NCBI RefSeq assembly: GCF_947499585.1
Contig: NZ_CANMOO010000001.1
Coordinates: 434,001 to 498,000, forward strand
Direction: 5' to 3'
DNA length: 64,000 nucleotides
From: an uncultured Allomuricauda sp.
GTDB taxonomy: Bacteria > Bacteroidota > Bacteroidia > Flavobacteriales > Flavobacteriaceae
Shown in pieces: positions 8,845 to 17,015 of this stretch. A program made the position numbers and the translations under genes. Positions within the stretch are counted from its first letter, which is position 1. Every line of letters begins with the position of its first letter. Under the pieces are notes generated by a model. The model searched no databases and had not been told where the DNA came from. It was given only the letters and a program-made list of their open reading frames with translations.

Positions 8845-9264
8845 ATGAAAAAGCGCGTACCTGTTTCAGAGATAATGACAAGAGATTTAATCACGCTGAC
8901 TACCAGTGATGATCTCGTAACTGCAGAAGAACTTTTTAAAAAGCACAATATAAGACACATTCCCGTGATCAGCGGAAAGGCAATTGTTGGTATACTGAGC
9001 TATACTGATTTACTGCGAATTAGTTTTGCGGATGCTGTTGATGAGGATGAAGAAAGAGTAGATACCATGGTTTACAATATGTTCACCATTTCTCAGGTAA
9101 TGGCTAGAGATGTAATCAGCGTTCCTTCTAATACTACGATAAGGGAGGTGGCAAAGTTTTTAGCAAAAAAGGAGTTTCATGCCTTACCTGTTGTGGACAA
9201 TGAAAAGTTAGTAGGAATTGTTACAACCACAGATTTAATAAACTATTTGTTGGATTTGTATTAA
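8845..9264 (+). CDS. Tandem CBS-domain protein
   Basis: 139 aa consisting of two CBS motifs and little else: repeat one around MTRDLITLTTSDDLVTAEEL to GKAIVGILSYTDLLR, repeat two around MARDVISVPSNTTIREVAK to EKLVGIVTTTDLI. CBS pairs bind adenine nucleotides and act as energy or ligand sensors; free-standing ones usually regulate other proteins. No target is evident: the upstream neighbour is rny and the downstream gene is convergent. It ends just before a strong bidirectional terminator. Confidence 0.85.
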   Translation: MKKRVPVSEIMTRDLITLTTSDDLVTAEELFKKHNIRHIPVISGKAIVGILSYTDLLRISFADAVDEDEERVDTMVYNMFTISQVMARDVISVPSNTTIREVAKFLAKKEFHALPVVDNEKLVGIVTTTDLINYLLDLY

Positions 9265-9287
9265 AGAAAACAGCTTGTAGAAAATAT

Positions 9288-9327
9288 AAACCCAATACAT
9301 TAACTATTAACTTAATGTATTGGGTTT
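9288..9327. terminator. Bidirectional intrinsic terminator
   Basis: A perfect 14-bp inverted repeat: AAACCCAATACATT (9288-9301) and AATGTATTGGGTTT (9314-9327) with a 12-nt loop. It lies between the convergent CBS and DUF349 genes and would stop transcripts from both sides. Confidence 0.8.
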
Positions 9328-9349
9328 GTTTCTTAAATAGAGCCTGATT

Positions 9350-11485
9350 TTACTCTTCTTCGCCACTATTTGCATCATCACCTTCTTCAACTACTTTGTT
9401 GCGGTTATTTTGCAAGATGTTAAGCTTTTTAAGCTTGGCTTTCCATGTTTCTAAGGCTTCTTTGTGTCTATTGATATTCTTTACAACATCTTTTACCAAA
9501 GGATTATCTTCAGAGGCGTTGGAGAAAAATTGAAGATTATTTTCCAATTGCCTTATTTCCGATTTGCTTTCTTCTATTTTCCTGCGGATAAAGATTCGTT
9601 CATTACCAATAGCCCTGCTATCATCTGTCTTGGCAAGTTGCTGCATTTTATCGCCATACTTAAGCAATTCAGATTCTTGCTTGCTCACTCCTAACTTTGT
9701 AAATAAGGCGTCTACAATTTTGTTGAACTTGCCGTTTATATGCTTTTTGTTATAGGGAATGCGTCCATACGTTTTCCATTCCGAAATAAATTTCTTGACC
9801 GTGGTAAGGTCTTTTTCAGCATCATCACTTAATTGAAAAGCTTTTAAGCGCTCCAAGCAAGCATTTTTCTTTTCAAAGTTTTCGTATTCTTCTTTTTGAC
9901 TTTCATTCTTTTCAGAATGCAGTCGGTTAAAATAATGATTACAGGCATTTTTAAACTCGTTCCAAATCTTGTCAGAATACTTTCTGGGAACATGACCAAT
10001 TCTTTTCCATTCGCTTTGTATGCGCTTCATTTCAGAGGTAGCCATATTCCTATCTTCGCTGTCCTTGAGCTCAAGTGCCAGTGCTAAAAGCGCTTTTTTC
10101 TTTTCTAAATTTTCATGCTGTTCCTTTTTCTGATTTTTATAAAAGGAATTTTTATTACGATTAAACTTACGAACAGCATCCTTGAAAGTACTCCAAGTTT
10201 GTTCATTCACTTTTTGAGGTACCTTGCCCGCTTTAAAAAAAGTATCGCGAAGCGCTTCCACTTCTTTTATTTGTAATTGAAGCGCTTTATGGTTATCCGT
10301 GACGCTTTCTGCAATCTTCAATATGGATGCGATAACCTCCTGTTTTTTTTCTAAGTTCTTTTCGTAATCCTTCTCTAGTTCATTATAATGTTCCTGTCTG
10401 CGTTCGTGCATAGCTTTGGTGGCGCTGCTAAAACGATTCCAGACTTCCTCTCGTTGTTCCTTTGCGACCGGACCTATATCTTCTTTCCAGATTTTATGAA
10501 GCGTTTGTAACTCCCTAAAAGCCTTACCTAAGTCAGGCTCACTGACCAGTGCTTCTGCACGTAGGACTAGTTTTAATTTTTCTTCGAGGTTGTGCTTAAA
10601 ATCAAGATCTCTTAATTCTCGATTAAGGTGGAGGAAATCATAGAAGATTTCCATATGATGGTGGTATGTTCTCCAAACATCATTGTAATTGTTTCGCGGA
10701 ACAGGACCAGCATTTCTCCAATTTTCTTGTAGATCCTTAAAATTCTTGTATGTGGTATTAATATCCTCTTCCACATTTATAAGACCTTTGAGCTCTTCAA
10801 TTATCGCTAAGCGTTTATTGAGATTACCTTTAAGGTTTTGCTCCAGTTTCTTGTAATATTGGTCACGTTTTTCACGATATTCTCCAAAGACTTCGTTGAA
10901 TTGTCTTTTAGAAACAGAGTTATATCGAAAATCTATTTCATTACCGCCATTGGCTACAAACTCTTCTTTTTTGTGCTCTAAAAACTCCTGAAATTTTTGG
11001 TCAAACTCGTATTTAATGGAACTGACATGTTTATTTATGGCTTGGATCTTTTCGTTTTTCACCAAGCGCTGTAACTCTCCAACCAAGTTTTCAATAGACA
11101 TGGAATGGTAGTCGAGTGTAGGAATATGATGTCGTTTCTCGTTATCCACATCTTCAGCATCTTCAGCATTGGATTCTTCAATTTCTTCAATTACCTCGTC
11201 CGGTTTCTCAGATTTTGAAGATTCGTTATCCACATCTTCAGCATTGGATTCTTCAATTTCTTTGATTACTTCGTCCGGTTTCTCAGATTTGGTAGATTCC
11301 TTCTCTTCAGAAGATTGAGATTCCTTGGGAGGTTCAATATCTGTATCTGTATTTTTTTGTACTGGATTATCGGCTGTTTTTGGTTCAGAAATGGGGCTTT
11401 CTTCAACAGTAGTTTTTATAACATCCGCATTATGCTCAGTACCACCACCTTCAGTTTCCTGAAGTTTTTGTTCGTTGTCCTGCAT
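9350..11485 (-). CDS. DUF349 domain-containing protein
   Basis: 711 aa of helical, highly charged sequence. After an acidic, low-complexity N-terminus (about 1-120) come at least five copies of the roughly 75-residue DUF349 unit, each with a W-x(6)-G-x-V/I-P signature (WRNAGPVPRNN, WKEDIGPVAKEQ, FKAGKVPQKV, WKRIGHVPRKY, WKTYGRIPYNK). DUF349 proteins are common in Bacteroidota but their function is unsettled; no signal peptide, so cytoplasmic. I start at ATG 11485 rather than a longer reading to 11554, because a promoter -7 box sits at 11552-11559 and the added residues are hydrophobic and unlike the rest. The N-terminus contains a tandem repeat. Confidence 0.85.
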   Translation of the reverse strand: MQDNEQKLQETEGGGTEHNADVIKTTVEESPISEPKTADNPVQKNTDTDIEPPKESQSSEEKESTKSEKPDEVIKEIEESNAEDVDNESSKSEKPDEVIEEIEESNAEDAEDVDNEKRHHIPTLDYHSMSIENLVGELQRLVKNEKIQAINKHVSSIKYEFDQKFQEFLEHKKEEFVANGGNEIDFRYNSVSKRQFNEVFGEYREKRDQYYKKLEQNLKGNLNKRLAIIEELKGLINVEEDINTTYKNFKDLQENWRNAGPVPRNNYNDVWRTYHHHMEIFYDFLHLNRELRDLDFKHNLEEKLKLVLRAEALVSEPDLGKAFRELQTLHKIWKEDIGPVAKEQREEVWNRFSSATKAMHERRQEHYNELEKDYEKNLEKKQEVIASILKIAESVTDNHKALQLQIKEVEALRDTFFKAGKVPQKVNEQTWSTFKDAVRKFNRNKNSFYKNQKKEQHENLEKKKALLALALELKDSEDRNMATSEMKRIQSEWKRIGHVPRKYSDKIWNEFKNACNHYFNRLHSEKNESQKEEYENFEKKNACLERLKAFQLSDDAEKDLTTVKKFISEWKTYGRIPYNKKHINGKFNKIVDALFTKLGVSKQESELLKYGDKMQQLAKTDDSRAIGNERIFIRRKIEESKSEIRQLENNLQFFSNASEDNPLVKDVVKNINRHKEALETWKAKLKKLNILQNNRNKVVEEGDDANSGEEE
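11140..11290. repeat. Tandem direct repeat coding the acidic N-terminus of the DUF349 protein
   Basis: Two near-identical units lie at 11140-11215 and 11224-11290. They encode two copies of KSEKPDEVI(K/E)EIEESNAED followed by VDNE. The left copy carries an extra 9-bp duplication (atcttcagc twice), which inserts AED. This looks like recent slippage or unequal recombination in a disordered region. Confidence 0.8.
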
Positions 11486-11551
11486 CAGTAGTTTCTTTTC
11501 CTTTGAATTGATGATAATTATAGCCAAGTTAACAACTAAATTACCCAATAA

Positions 11552-11559
11552 CAAAAGTA
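11552..11559 (-). promoter_or_regulatory. Putative -7 box of the DUF349 gene
   Basis: TACTTTTG on the minus strand matches TAnnTTTG and would start transcription about 60 nt before the ATG at 11485. The -33 region has no clear TTG. Its place inside the longer possible reading frame argues for the shorter start. Confidence 0.35.
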
Positions 11560-11629
11560 GTGCTTCTTCTTTTGTTTAAGTTTTATGATGTGGGGATTAA
11601 TCAAAATGGAGCACTCTTGGCTTTTAATA

Positions 11630-12379
11630 TCAGGAATTCCAGATTTCCCAGCTCCTTTCAGCCTGTAACTTCAACATTTTCAAACCATTACATGTTTCAG
11701 ACCCTTTTGATTCACCTTCGCCTAAAAAAGCGGTTTTTTTTGGATTATAGATAAGATCAAACAAAAGATGCTCGCTATCTAGATGTTGGTAGGGTAGTGA
11801 GGGTTTATCATTTATATTGGGGTATGTACCGAGTGGAGTACAGTTAATAATAATGGTATGCGCGGCAATGATCTCCTTATCAAGTTCTTTATAGGTAAAT
11901 TGATGCTCCTTTTTATTTCTGGAAACATAAGTATATTCAATACCAAGCTCTTCTAAAACAAAACGAATAGCTTTTGATGCTCCTCCTGTTCCTAGAATAA
12001 GTGCTTTATTATGATGTGGTTTTAAAAAAGGCTCTATTGATTTTTGAAAACCATAGGCATCCGTATTATAACCTTTTAAACCTTTTTCAGTAAATTTTAT
12101 GGTATTTACTGCTCCTATTTTTTTTGCCCCGGAATCTAAATCATCCAAATATGGAATAACCAGTTCTTTATAGGGAATGGTAACATTAAGGCCTTTTAAA
12201 TGAGTTTGAGACACAAGGGCTTCAAATCCTGAAATTTCTGGAATATCAAAATTTTCATAGCTATGGTCCTTTAGCTTTAAGTCCGCAAATTTTTGTGTAA
12301 AATAGCCTTGAGAAAAGGAATACGAAATGTCTTTACCTAAGAGTCCGTACCTGTTTTCTTTCTTTTCTGTTTTTTCCAT
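11630..12379 (-). CDS. aroE: Shikimate dehydrogenase
   Basis: 249 aa. It reduces 3-dehydroshikimate to shikimate with NADPH in aromatic amino acid synthesis. Seen are the N-terminal substrate signature RYGLLGKDISYSFSQGYF, a GLNVTIPYKELV motif with the catalytic lysine, NTIKF and GYNTDAYGF, the nucleotide loop LGTGGASKAI and a C-terminal FDLIYNPKKTAFL segment. Length is slightly short but complete. The start overlaps the end of the DUF368 gene by 47 nt, so the two are likely translationally coupled. No other aro genes are near. Confidence 0.93.
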   Translation of the reverse strand: MEKTEKKENRYGLLGKDISYSFSQGYFTQKFADLKLKDHSYENFDIPEISGFEALVSQTHLKGLNVTIPYKELVIPYLDDLDSGAKKIGAVNTIKFTEKGLKGYNTDAYGFQKSIEPFLKPHHNKALILGTGGASKAIRFVLEELGIEYTYVSRNKKEHQFTYKELDKEIIAAHTIIINCTPLGTYPNINDKPSLPYQHLDSEHLLFDLIYNPKKTAFLGEGESKGSETCNGLKMLKLQAERSWEIWNS

Positions 12380-13370
12380 ACCAATCTAAAATCAATAATA
12401 CCAAAATTCCCAGAATCACAAAAAATATGGCCCACCAGGTTTCGGGAGTTGCTAGATTTGGGAGATAGCGTTCATAATTAAGAACTATTTTATCTCCATT
12501 GGAATCTAGCAATACATTGCCAAGCGTATCCATTTTGTACATGGTTCGTTTCCAAGGCCATACCACACCTAAAGAACCTGTTATAAAGCCAAGGATAATA
12601 GCAGTTGAACTTGCTTTGTAATGTTTGAGCAAGTAACTGAGCAAATGTGAAAAAGTTACCAGTCCCGTTGCCGAACCTAGCGTAAAAACCGCCAGAATTT
12701 TAAGAGTTTCCATTCGTTTGGGATTGTCCATAAAGCCAAAATCCCCAGAGAACATTTCAGAAAATGTATCATATAAAGCGTTTACGGAATCTACCAACAA
12801 CAAGACATAATTACCCATAAGAATTAGGATAAATGAACCTGAGAGCCCTGGGAGCGTCATTCCAGAAACACTGATGATACCGCAGAAAAAAATAAAGAAT
12901 AGATTATCATTCTCTCTTGCGGGGCTCAAAAAACTGATTGAAATACCAATAACAAGACCAATAATTCCCGCAGGAATAGTTCTTTTATTCCAGTGATTAA
13001 AATCTTTGGATATGTAATAGATGGACCCTAAGATCATACCAAAAAAGCTGGCCCATACAAAAAGTTCTTTTTGTTCCAAAAAAAAGTCGAGCACTCTAGA
13101 AATACTAAAATAGCTTACCAGCATACCGAAGATGAGCAGCAGTAAGAATTGACCGTTTGTATATTGATAAAAACTCTTAAATCTTCCGTTGAGAAGTAGT
13201 TTAAAAGCTTTGGAATTTATTTTTTGAAGCGAATAGATGAATTCTTCATAAAAACCACCAACAAAGGCAACAATACCGCCAGAAACTCCTGGTACCTTGT
13301 TGGCAGCACCCATACAAAGGCCTTTTATGACCAAAAAAAAGTTGTCCAGAAATGTTCTAGGTTGATGCAT
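12333..13370 (-). CDS. DUF368 membrane protein, polyprenyl-phosphate translocase family (copy 2)
   Basis: 345 aa with 8 or more membrane segments and two internally related halves. The first half has MGAANKVPGVSGGIVAFVGG and the second GMTLPGLSGSFILILMG, the paired P-G-x-S-G re-entrant signatures of DUF368. Members of this family were recently described as translocases that return undecaprenyl phosphate to the cytoplasmic face (PopT). It sits 18 bp after a close paralogue at 13389-14306 and overlaps aroE. Compared with the paralogue its N-terminal motif has N and K instead of D and V. Family is sure, substrate is inferred. Confidence 0.88.
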   Translation of the reverse strand: MHQPRTFLDNFFLVIKGLCMGAANKVPGVSGGIVAFVGGFYEEFIYSLQKINSKAFKLLLNGRFKSFYQYTNGQFLLLLIFGMLVSYFSISRVLDFFLEQKELFVWASFFGMILGSIYYISKDFNHWNKRTIPAGIIGLVIGISISFLSPARENDNLFFIFFCGIISVSGMTLPGLSGSFILILMGNYVLLLVDSVNALYDTFSEMFSGDFGFMDNPKRMETLKILAVFTLGSATGLVTFSHLLSYLLKHYKASSTAIILGFITGSLGVVWPWKRTMYKMDTLGNVLLDSNGDKIVLNYERYLPNLATPETWWAIFFVILGILVLLILDWYGKNRKERKQVRTLR

Positions 13371-13388
13371 CTATTGGGTAAGTTTCTC

Positions 13389-14306
13389 TTATTTTTTGGA
13401 AGCTACTCTTTCCAAGATAAAAATAAGGGAAAAACCTATTATAGCTAGGATTATGGCAAGTATTAACTGATTGTCCCCATCAAATGCCCATGGCAATACG
13501 TTTATATCATCAATAACAACGGTCTTGTCTCCAAAAGTCTTGGTTTCCAATACTTTTTTCCATGGCCATATTTTATTCAATGATCCTAATATAAAACCGG
13601 TTAACAGGGCCAGAGTAATATTTTTGTAATGACTAAACATCCATTTTAACAATCGAGCAAAGCTCAAAAGGCCAAATACAGCACCTAGAGCAACGGTAAT
13701 TACAATTTTGACATCTCGTTCATGAACTGCATCTAAAATGGTTTTATAGGACCCCAAAAGCACTAAAATAAATGCTCCTGATATACCGGGTAAAATCATA
13801 GCGCATACTGCCAATGCCCCAGATAAGAAAAGGTAAGGTAGACTTTCTACGTTTTCATTTGGAGGAAGTTCGGTAATAAAATATGCTATTGCTGCGCCAA
13901 CAATAAACATGATGACAGTTGCTGTGGACCATTTCTTAATTTCTTTCCCCACAAAAAAGATACTGGCCAATACTAGCCCAAAGAAAAAGGACCATAATAA
14001 GATGGGTTGATTTTCTAGTAGCCAACTTAAAAACTTGGCCAAGGATAGCACACTGATAAAAATACCTGAGAATAAGGCAAGCAAAAAATTACCGTTCGCC
14101 TTGTCCCAAAATGCTTTTAATCCTTCTTTTCTTAGGGTGGTAAAAAGAGAAAGGTTAATATTATTGATAGAGCTTATAAGCTCTTCATAAATTCCGGAGA
14201 TAAATGCTATTGTACCTCCTGAAACTCCAGGAACCACATCAGCAGCACCCATGGCAATTCCCTTGAGTGTTATAAACACATAATCTAGCAGTTGACGTCC
14301 TTTCAT
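13389..14306 (-). CDS. DUF368 membrane protein, polyprenyl-phosphate translocase family (copy 1)
   Basis: 305 aa, polytopic inner-membrane protein with both family signatures: MGAADVVPGVSGGTIAFISG near residue 19 and AMILPGISGAFILVLLGSY near 168. It shares a characteristic HYK...GFI(L/T)GSL...WPWK block with its neighbour, showing that the pair arose by duplication. This copy has the more canonical ADVVPGVSGG motif. Expected role: lipid-carrier recycling for cell-wall and surface glycan synthesis. It follows a TPR gene by 25 bp on the same strand. Confidence 0.88.
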   Translation of the reverse strand: MKGRQLLDYVFITLKGIAMGAADVVPGVSGGTIAFISGIYEELISSINNINLSLFTTLRKEGLKAFWDKANGNFLLALFSGIFISVLSLAKFLSWLLENQPILLWSFFFGLVLASIFFVGKEIKKWSTATVIMFIVGAAIAYFITELPPNENVESLPYLFLSGALAVCAMILPGISGAFILVLLGSYKTILDAVHERDVKIVITVALGAVFGLLSFARLLKWMFSHYKNITLALLTGFILGSLNKIWPWKKVLETKTFGDKTVVIDDINVLPWAFDGDNQLILAIILAIIGFSLIFILERVASKK

Positions 14307-14331
14307 GAATTTTATGGGTAAAAACCTTAAA

Positions 14332-15732
14332 CTATGTAGATGTTTTTTTGATTTCGGAAACTAAGGTTTGCAACCACTTTACCTTATTGAATTCTGGGAA
14401 TTCATCTTCAAACAACTGCAATTTTTCAATATCCAATTGCATGGCCTCTGCCAATTTCTCTCTAGCATTTAGAATTTCGTTGTTTTTAAGGTAAACTCCT
14501 GCGAGTTTGTACTGGAGTTCTGCACTTTCAGGATAAAATTCAAGTCCTTGAATGATTACTTGGATCGAAGACCCAAAATCTCCTAACTTTTTGAGCACAT
14601 CTGCCCAATTTTTCCACGTATCTAATTCATAATTCCCTAAATCAACAGCTTGCTTGTATGCAAAATCCGCCTCATCAAAATTATTGAGGGCAAAATAAAT
14701 TTTCGCACATTTTTTCCAATACAAAGGATTTTCACCATCAATATTTATGGCCTTGTTGATGTAATACAAGGCTTTTTCATAGTTCTCCAGCTTATAATGG
14801 AAATCGGTTATTGCCAACCAGCCTTTATCCAATAATGGATCTTCGTGAACTGTATTGTAGTAATAGTATTTTGCTAGGTCGTTATTGCCCAATTTTTCAT
14901 GGCACCTTCCTATCCTTAGATAAGCATGTGATGTTGGGTCTTCTATAGAGATGGTAGTTTCGTAATTCTCAATGGCTTCGTTATACTTGCCAAGTTTTTC
15001 TAGAACTTTTCCTTTTTCAAAATAAGCTCCAATGAAAGAATCGTCAGAGATAATGGCAAAATCAAATGCGGCTAAGGCTTCTTTGTACATGTCCATACTA
15101 TAGTACATTTTACCCAATTGGTGCCATGCAACCTCGCAATATGGATTTCGCTCTAAATAATCATTCAAATAGTGAATGGCACCATCAAAATCCTCTAAAA
15201 ACTCAAAGCAGTAGATTACGTTGTACAAAGAAGAATAATCTCTATCATCAAATTCCACGCACCTCATAAAACTACGTTTTGCGCTTTCAAAATCATCCAT
15301 GAACAGGTATTCCATACCTAAAAGTGAATAGATATCAAAACTATCCTCAGTTCTGTGGAGTGCCTCCAAAAGCAGGTTTACCGCTTCTTGATGATTATCT
15401 TGTTTGGATTGAATGTTGGCCCGTTGTATGTAGATTTCCTCGTTGTGGGAATCAATGTTTTGGAGTTCATCCAACAATTTTTCTGCAGTTTCAAACTTGT
15501 CTTCAAAAACCAGAATCTCAACACGTAATAATTTTAATTCCAATGAGTTAGGATGTTGCTCCAAGCCTATTTGGATGGCTTTTTTACCCAATGAGACTTT
15601 TCCATTATTTAAATAATAGTGAATGATTTCCTCAAAGTCCTCTGCATCAAAAAAGTAGACATCGTCTGTCTTGAGCATGGACTCAAATTTACTTATGGAT
15701 TTGTCAGGATATTCGTTAGAATCTAACGCCAT
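14332..15732 (-). CDS. Tetratricopeptide repeat protein
   Basis: 466 aa made almost wholly of TPR helices (about 11-12 repeats), for example NHQEAVNLLLEALHR, YKEALAAFDFAIISD and YNEAIENYETTISIEDP. No signal peptide or membrane segment, so a cytoplasmic scaffold is likely. It heads the run to the two DUF368 genes and aroE, but the sequence does not say which partner it binds. Confidence 0.85.
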   Translation of the reverse strand: MALDSNEYPDKSISKFESMLKTDDVYFFDAEDFEEIIHYYLNNGKVSLGKKAIQIGLEQHPNSLELKLLRVEILVFEDKFETAEKLLDELQNIDSHNEEIYIQRANIQSKQDNHQEAVNLLLEALHRTEDSFDIYSLLGMEYLFMDDFESAKRSFMRCVEFDDRDYSSLYNVIYCFEFLEDFDGAIHYLNDYLERNPYCEVAWHQLGKMYYSMDMYKEALAAFDFAIISDDSFIGAYFEKGKVLEKLGKYNEAIENYETTISIEDPTSHAYLRIGRCHEKLGNNDLAKYYYYNTVHEDPLLDKGWLAITDFHYKLENYEKALYYINKAINIDGENPLYWKKCAKIYFALNNFDEADFAYKQAVDLGNYELDTWKNWADVLKKLGDFGSSIQVIIQGLEFYPESAELQYKLAGVYLKNNEILNAREKLAEAMQLDIEKLQLFEDEFPEFNKVKWLQTLVSEIKKTST

Positions 15733-15818
15733 AGGAACGAGTTTGGTTTAACTATGGACTTAAAATTAGCCCTTTGAGGCTATCCTTAAGTCTTTGTTTG
15801 GGGTATGTTATCAACAAA

Positions 15819-17015
15819 TTAGTTAACAGCAGTGGGTTTGTAATCGTTTAAAATACCAATGATTTGGTCGCATCCTATCGCTATTTCTTTCATTGAAATG
15901 GTCAATGGTGGTGATATCCGAACCGCTTTGGATTCAAAAAGCAACCAGAAAAGAATAAGTCCTTTTTTGGCAGCTGTCAACACTAAATAATTGACAATTT
16001 CCTCATTGTCTAATAGCAAAGCAAGCATTAAACCCTTACCTCTTACTTCTTTAATCAAAGGATGTACCAAAAGGGTTCTAAATAGATTTTCTTTCTCTAG
16101 TGTTTGTTCAATGAGCTGTTTTTCAGTGATTTCTTGTAATGTTGCCAAGCTGGCAGCCGCAATTACTGGGTTCCCGCCAAATGTGGTGATATGACCCAAT
16201 TTTGGATTTATCTGTAAGGTGTCCATCATCTTTTTTGAAGAAACAAATGCTCCCACGGGTAGCCCGGCAGCCATTCCTTTACCTAATACCAAAATATCTG
16301 GGATACAGTTAAAATGCTCAAAAGCGAATAGTTTTCCTGTTCTTCCAAACCCAGGTTGAATTTCATCTAAAATCAATAGGGCTCCAACTTGATCACAGCG
16401 TTCTCTAACTTTCGCCAAATACCCATTTTCTGGAAGAATGAATCCAGCACCACCTTGTATGGTTTCTAGGACTACAGCCGCTGTTTTTTCCGTAATCTGT
16501 TCTAAATCCGCTTCTACGTTAAATTTGATAAAGGAAACGTCTGGGATTAATGGCCTAAATGCACTTTTGCGCTCTTCATAACCCATTAAACTTAGGCTCC
16601 CCATTGTATTTCCATGATAGGCGCGATGGGCGGCAATAAGTTGTGAGCGCCCAGTATACCTTCTCGCTAATTTTATGGCACCTTCAATAGCTTCTGTTCC
16701 TGAGTTAACCAAATAGGTTGTTTCCAAGTTTTTGGGAAGCTTTGACGCCAATAATTTGGTGAATTCTACAGCGGGTTGCTGAATGTACTCTCCGTATACC
16801 ATTACATGCATATATTTTTCAAGCTGTTCTTTTACAGCGTTTATAACCCTTGGGGGACAGTGACCCAAGCTGCATGCAGAAACTCCTGCAACAAAATCTA
16901 AATGTGCCCTACCTTGATTATCATAAATGTAACTACCCTTTGCATGAGAAACTTCCATACCTAAGGGATGTGCTGTAGTTTGAGTTTGATATGTAAAAAA
17001 GTCATCTCTAAGCAT
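15819..17015 (-). CDS. Class III PLP-dependent aminotransferase
   Basis: 398 aa of the acetylornithine/ornithine/4-aminobutyrate aminotransferase fold. Seen are the SGTEAIEGAIKLARR cofactor-phosphate motif, ILDEIQPGFGRTG with the pyridine-nitrogen Asp (D227) and the Schiff-base lysine in VLGKGMAAGLPVGAF (K256). No argD or gab neighbours exist, so the substrate is open. The ATG shares one base with the stop of the OstA-like gene (TAATG), which implies translational coupling. Confidence 0.88.
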   Translation of the reverse strand: MLRDDFFTYQTQTTAHPLGMEVSHAKGSYIYDNQGRAHLDFVAGVSACSLGHCPPRVINAVKEQLEKYMHVMVYGEYIQQPAVEFTKLLASKLPKNLETTYLVNSGTEAIEGAIKLARRYTGRSQLIAAHRAYHGNTMGSLSLMGYEERKSAFRPLIPDVSFIKFNVEADLEQITEKTAAVVLETIQGGAGFILPENGYLAKVRERCDQVGALLILDEIQPGFGRTGKLFAFEHFNCIPDILVLGKGMAAGLPVGAFVSSKKMMDTLQINPKLGHITTFGGNPVIAAASLATLQEITEKQLIEQTLEKENLFRTLLVHPLIKEVRGKGLMLALLLDNEEIVNYLVLTAAKKGLILFWLLFESKAVRISPPLTISMKEIAIGCDQIIGILNDYKPTAVN

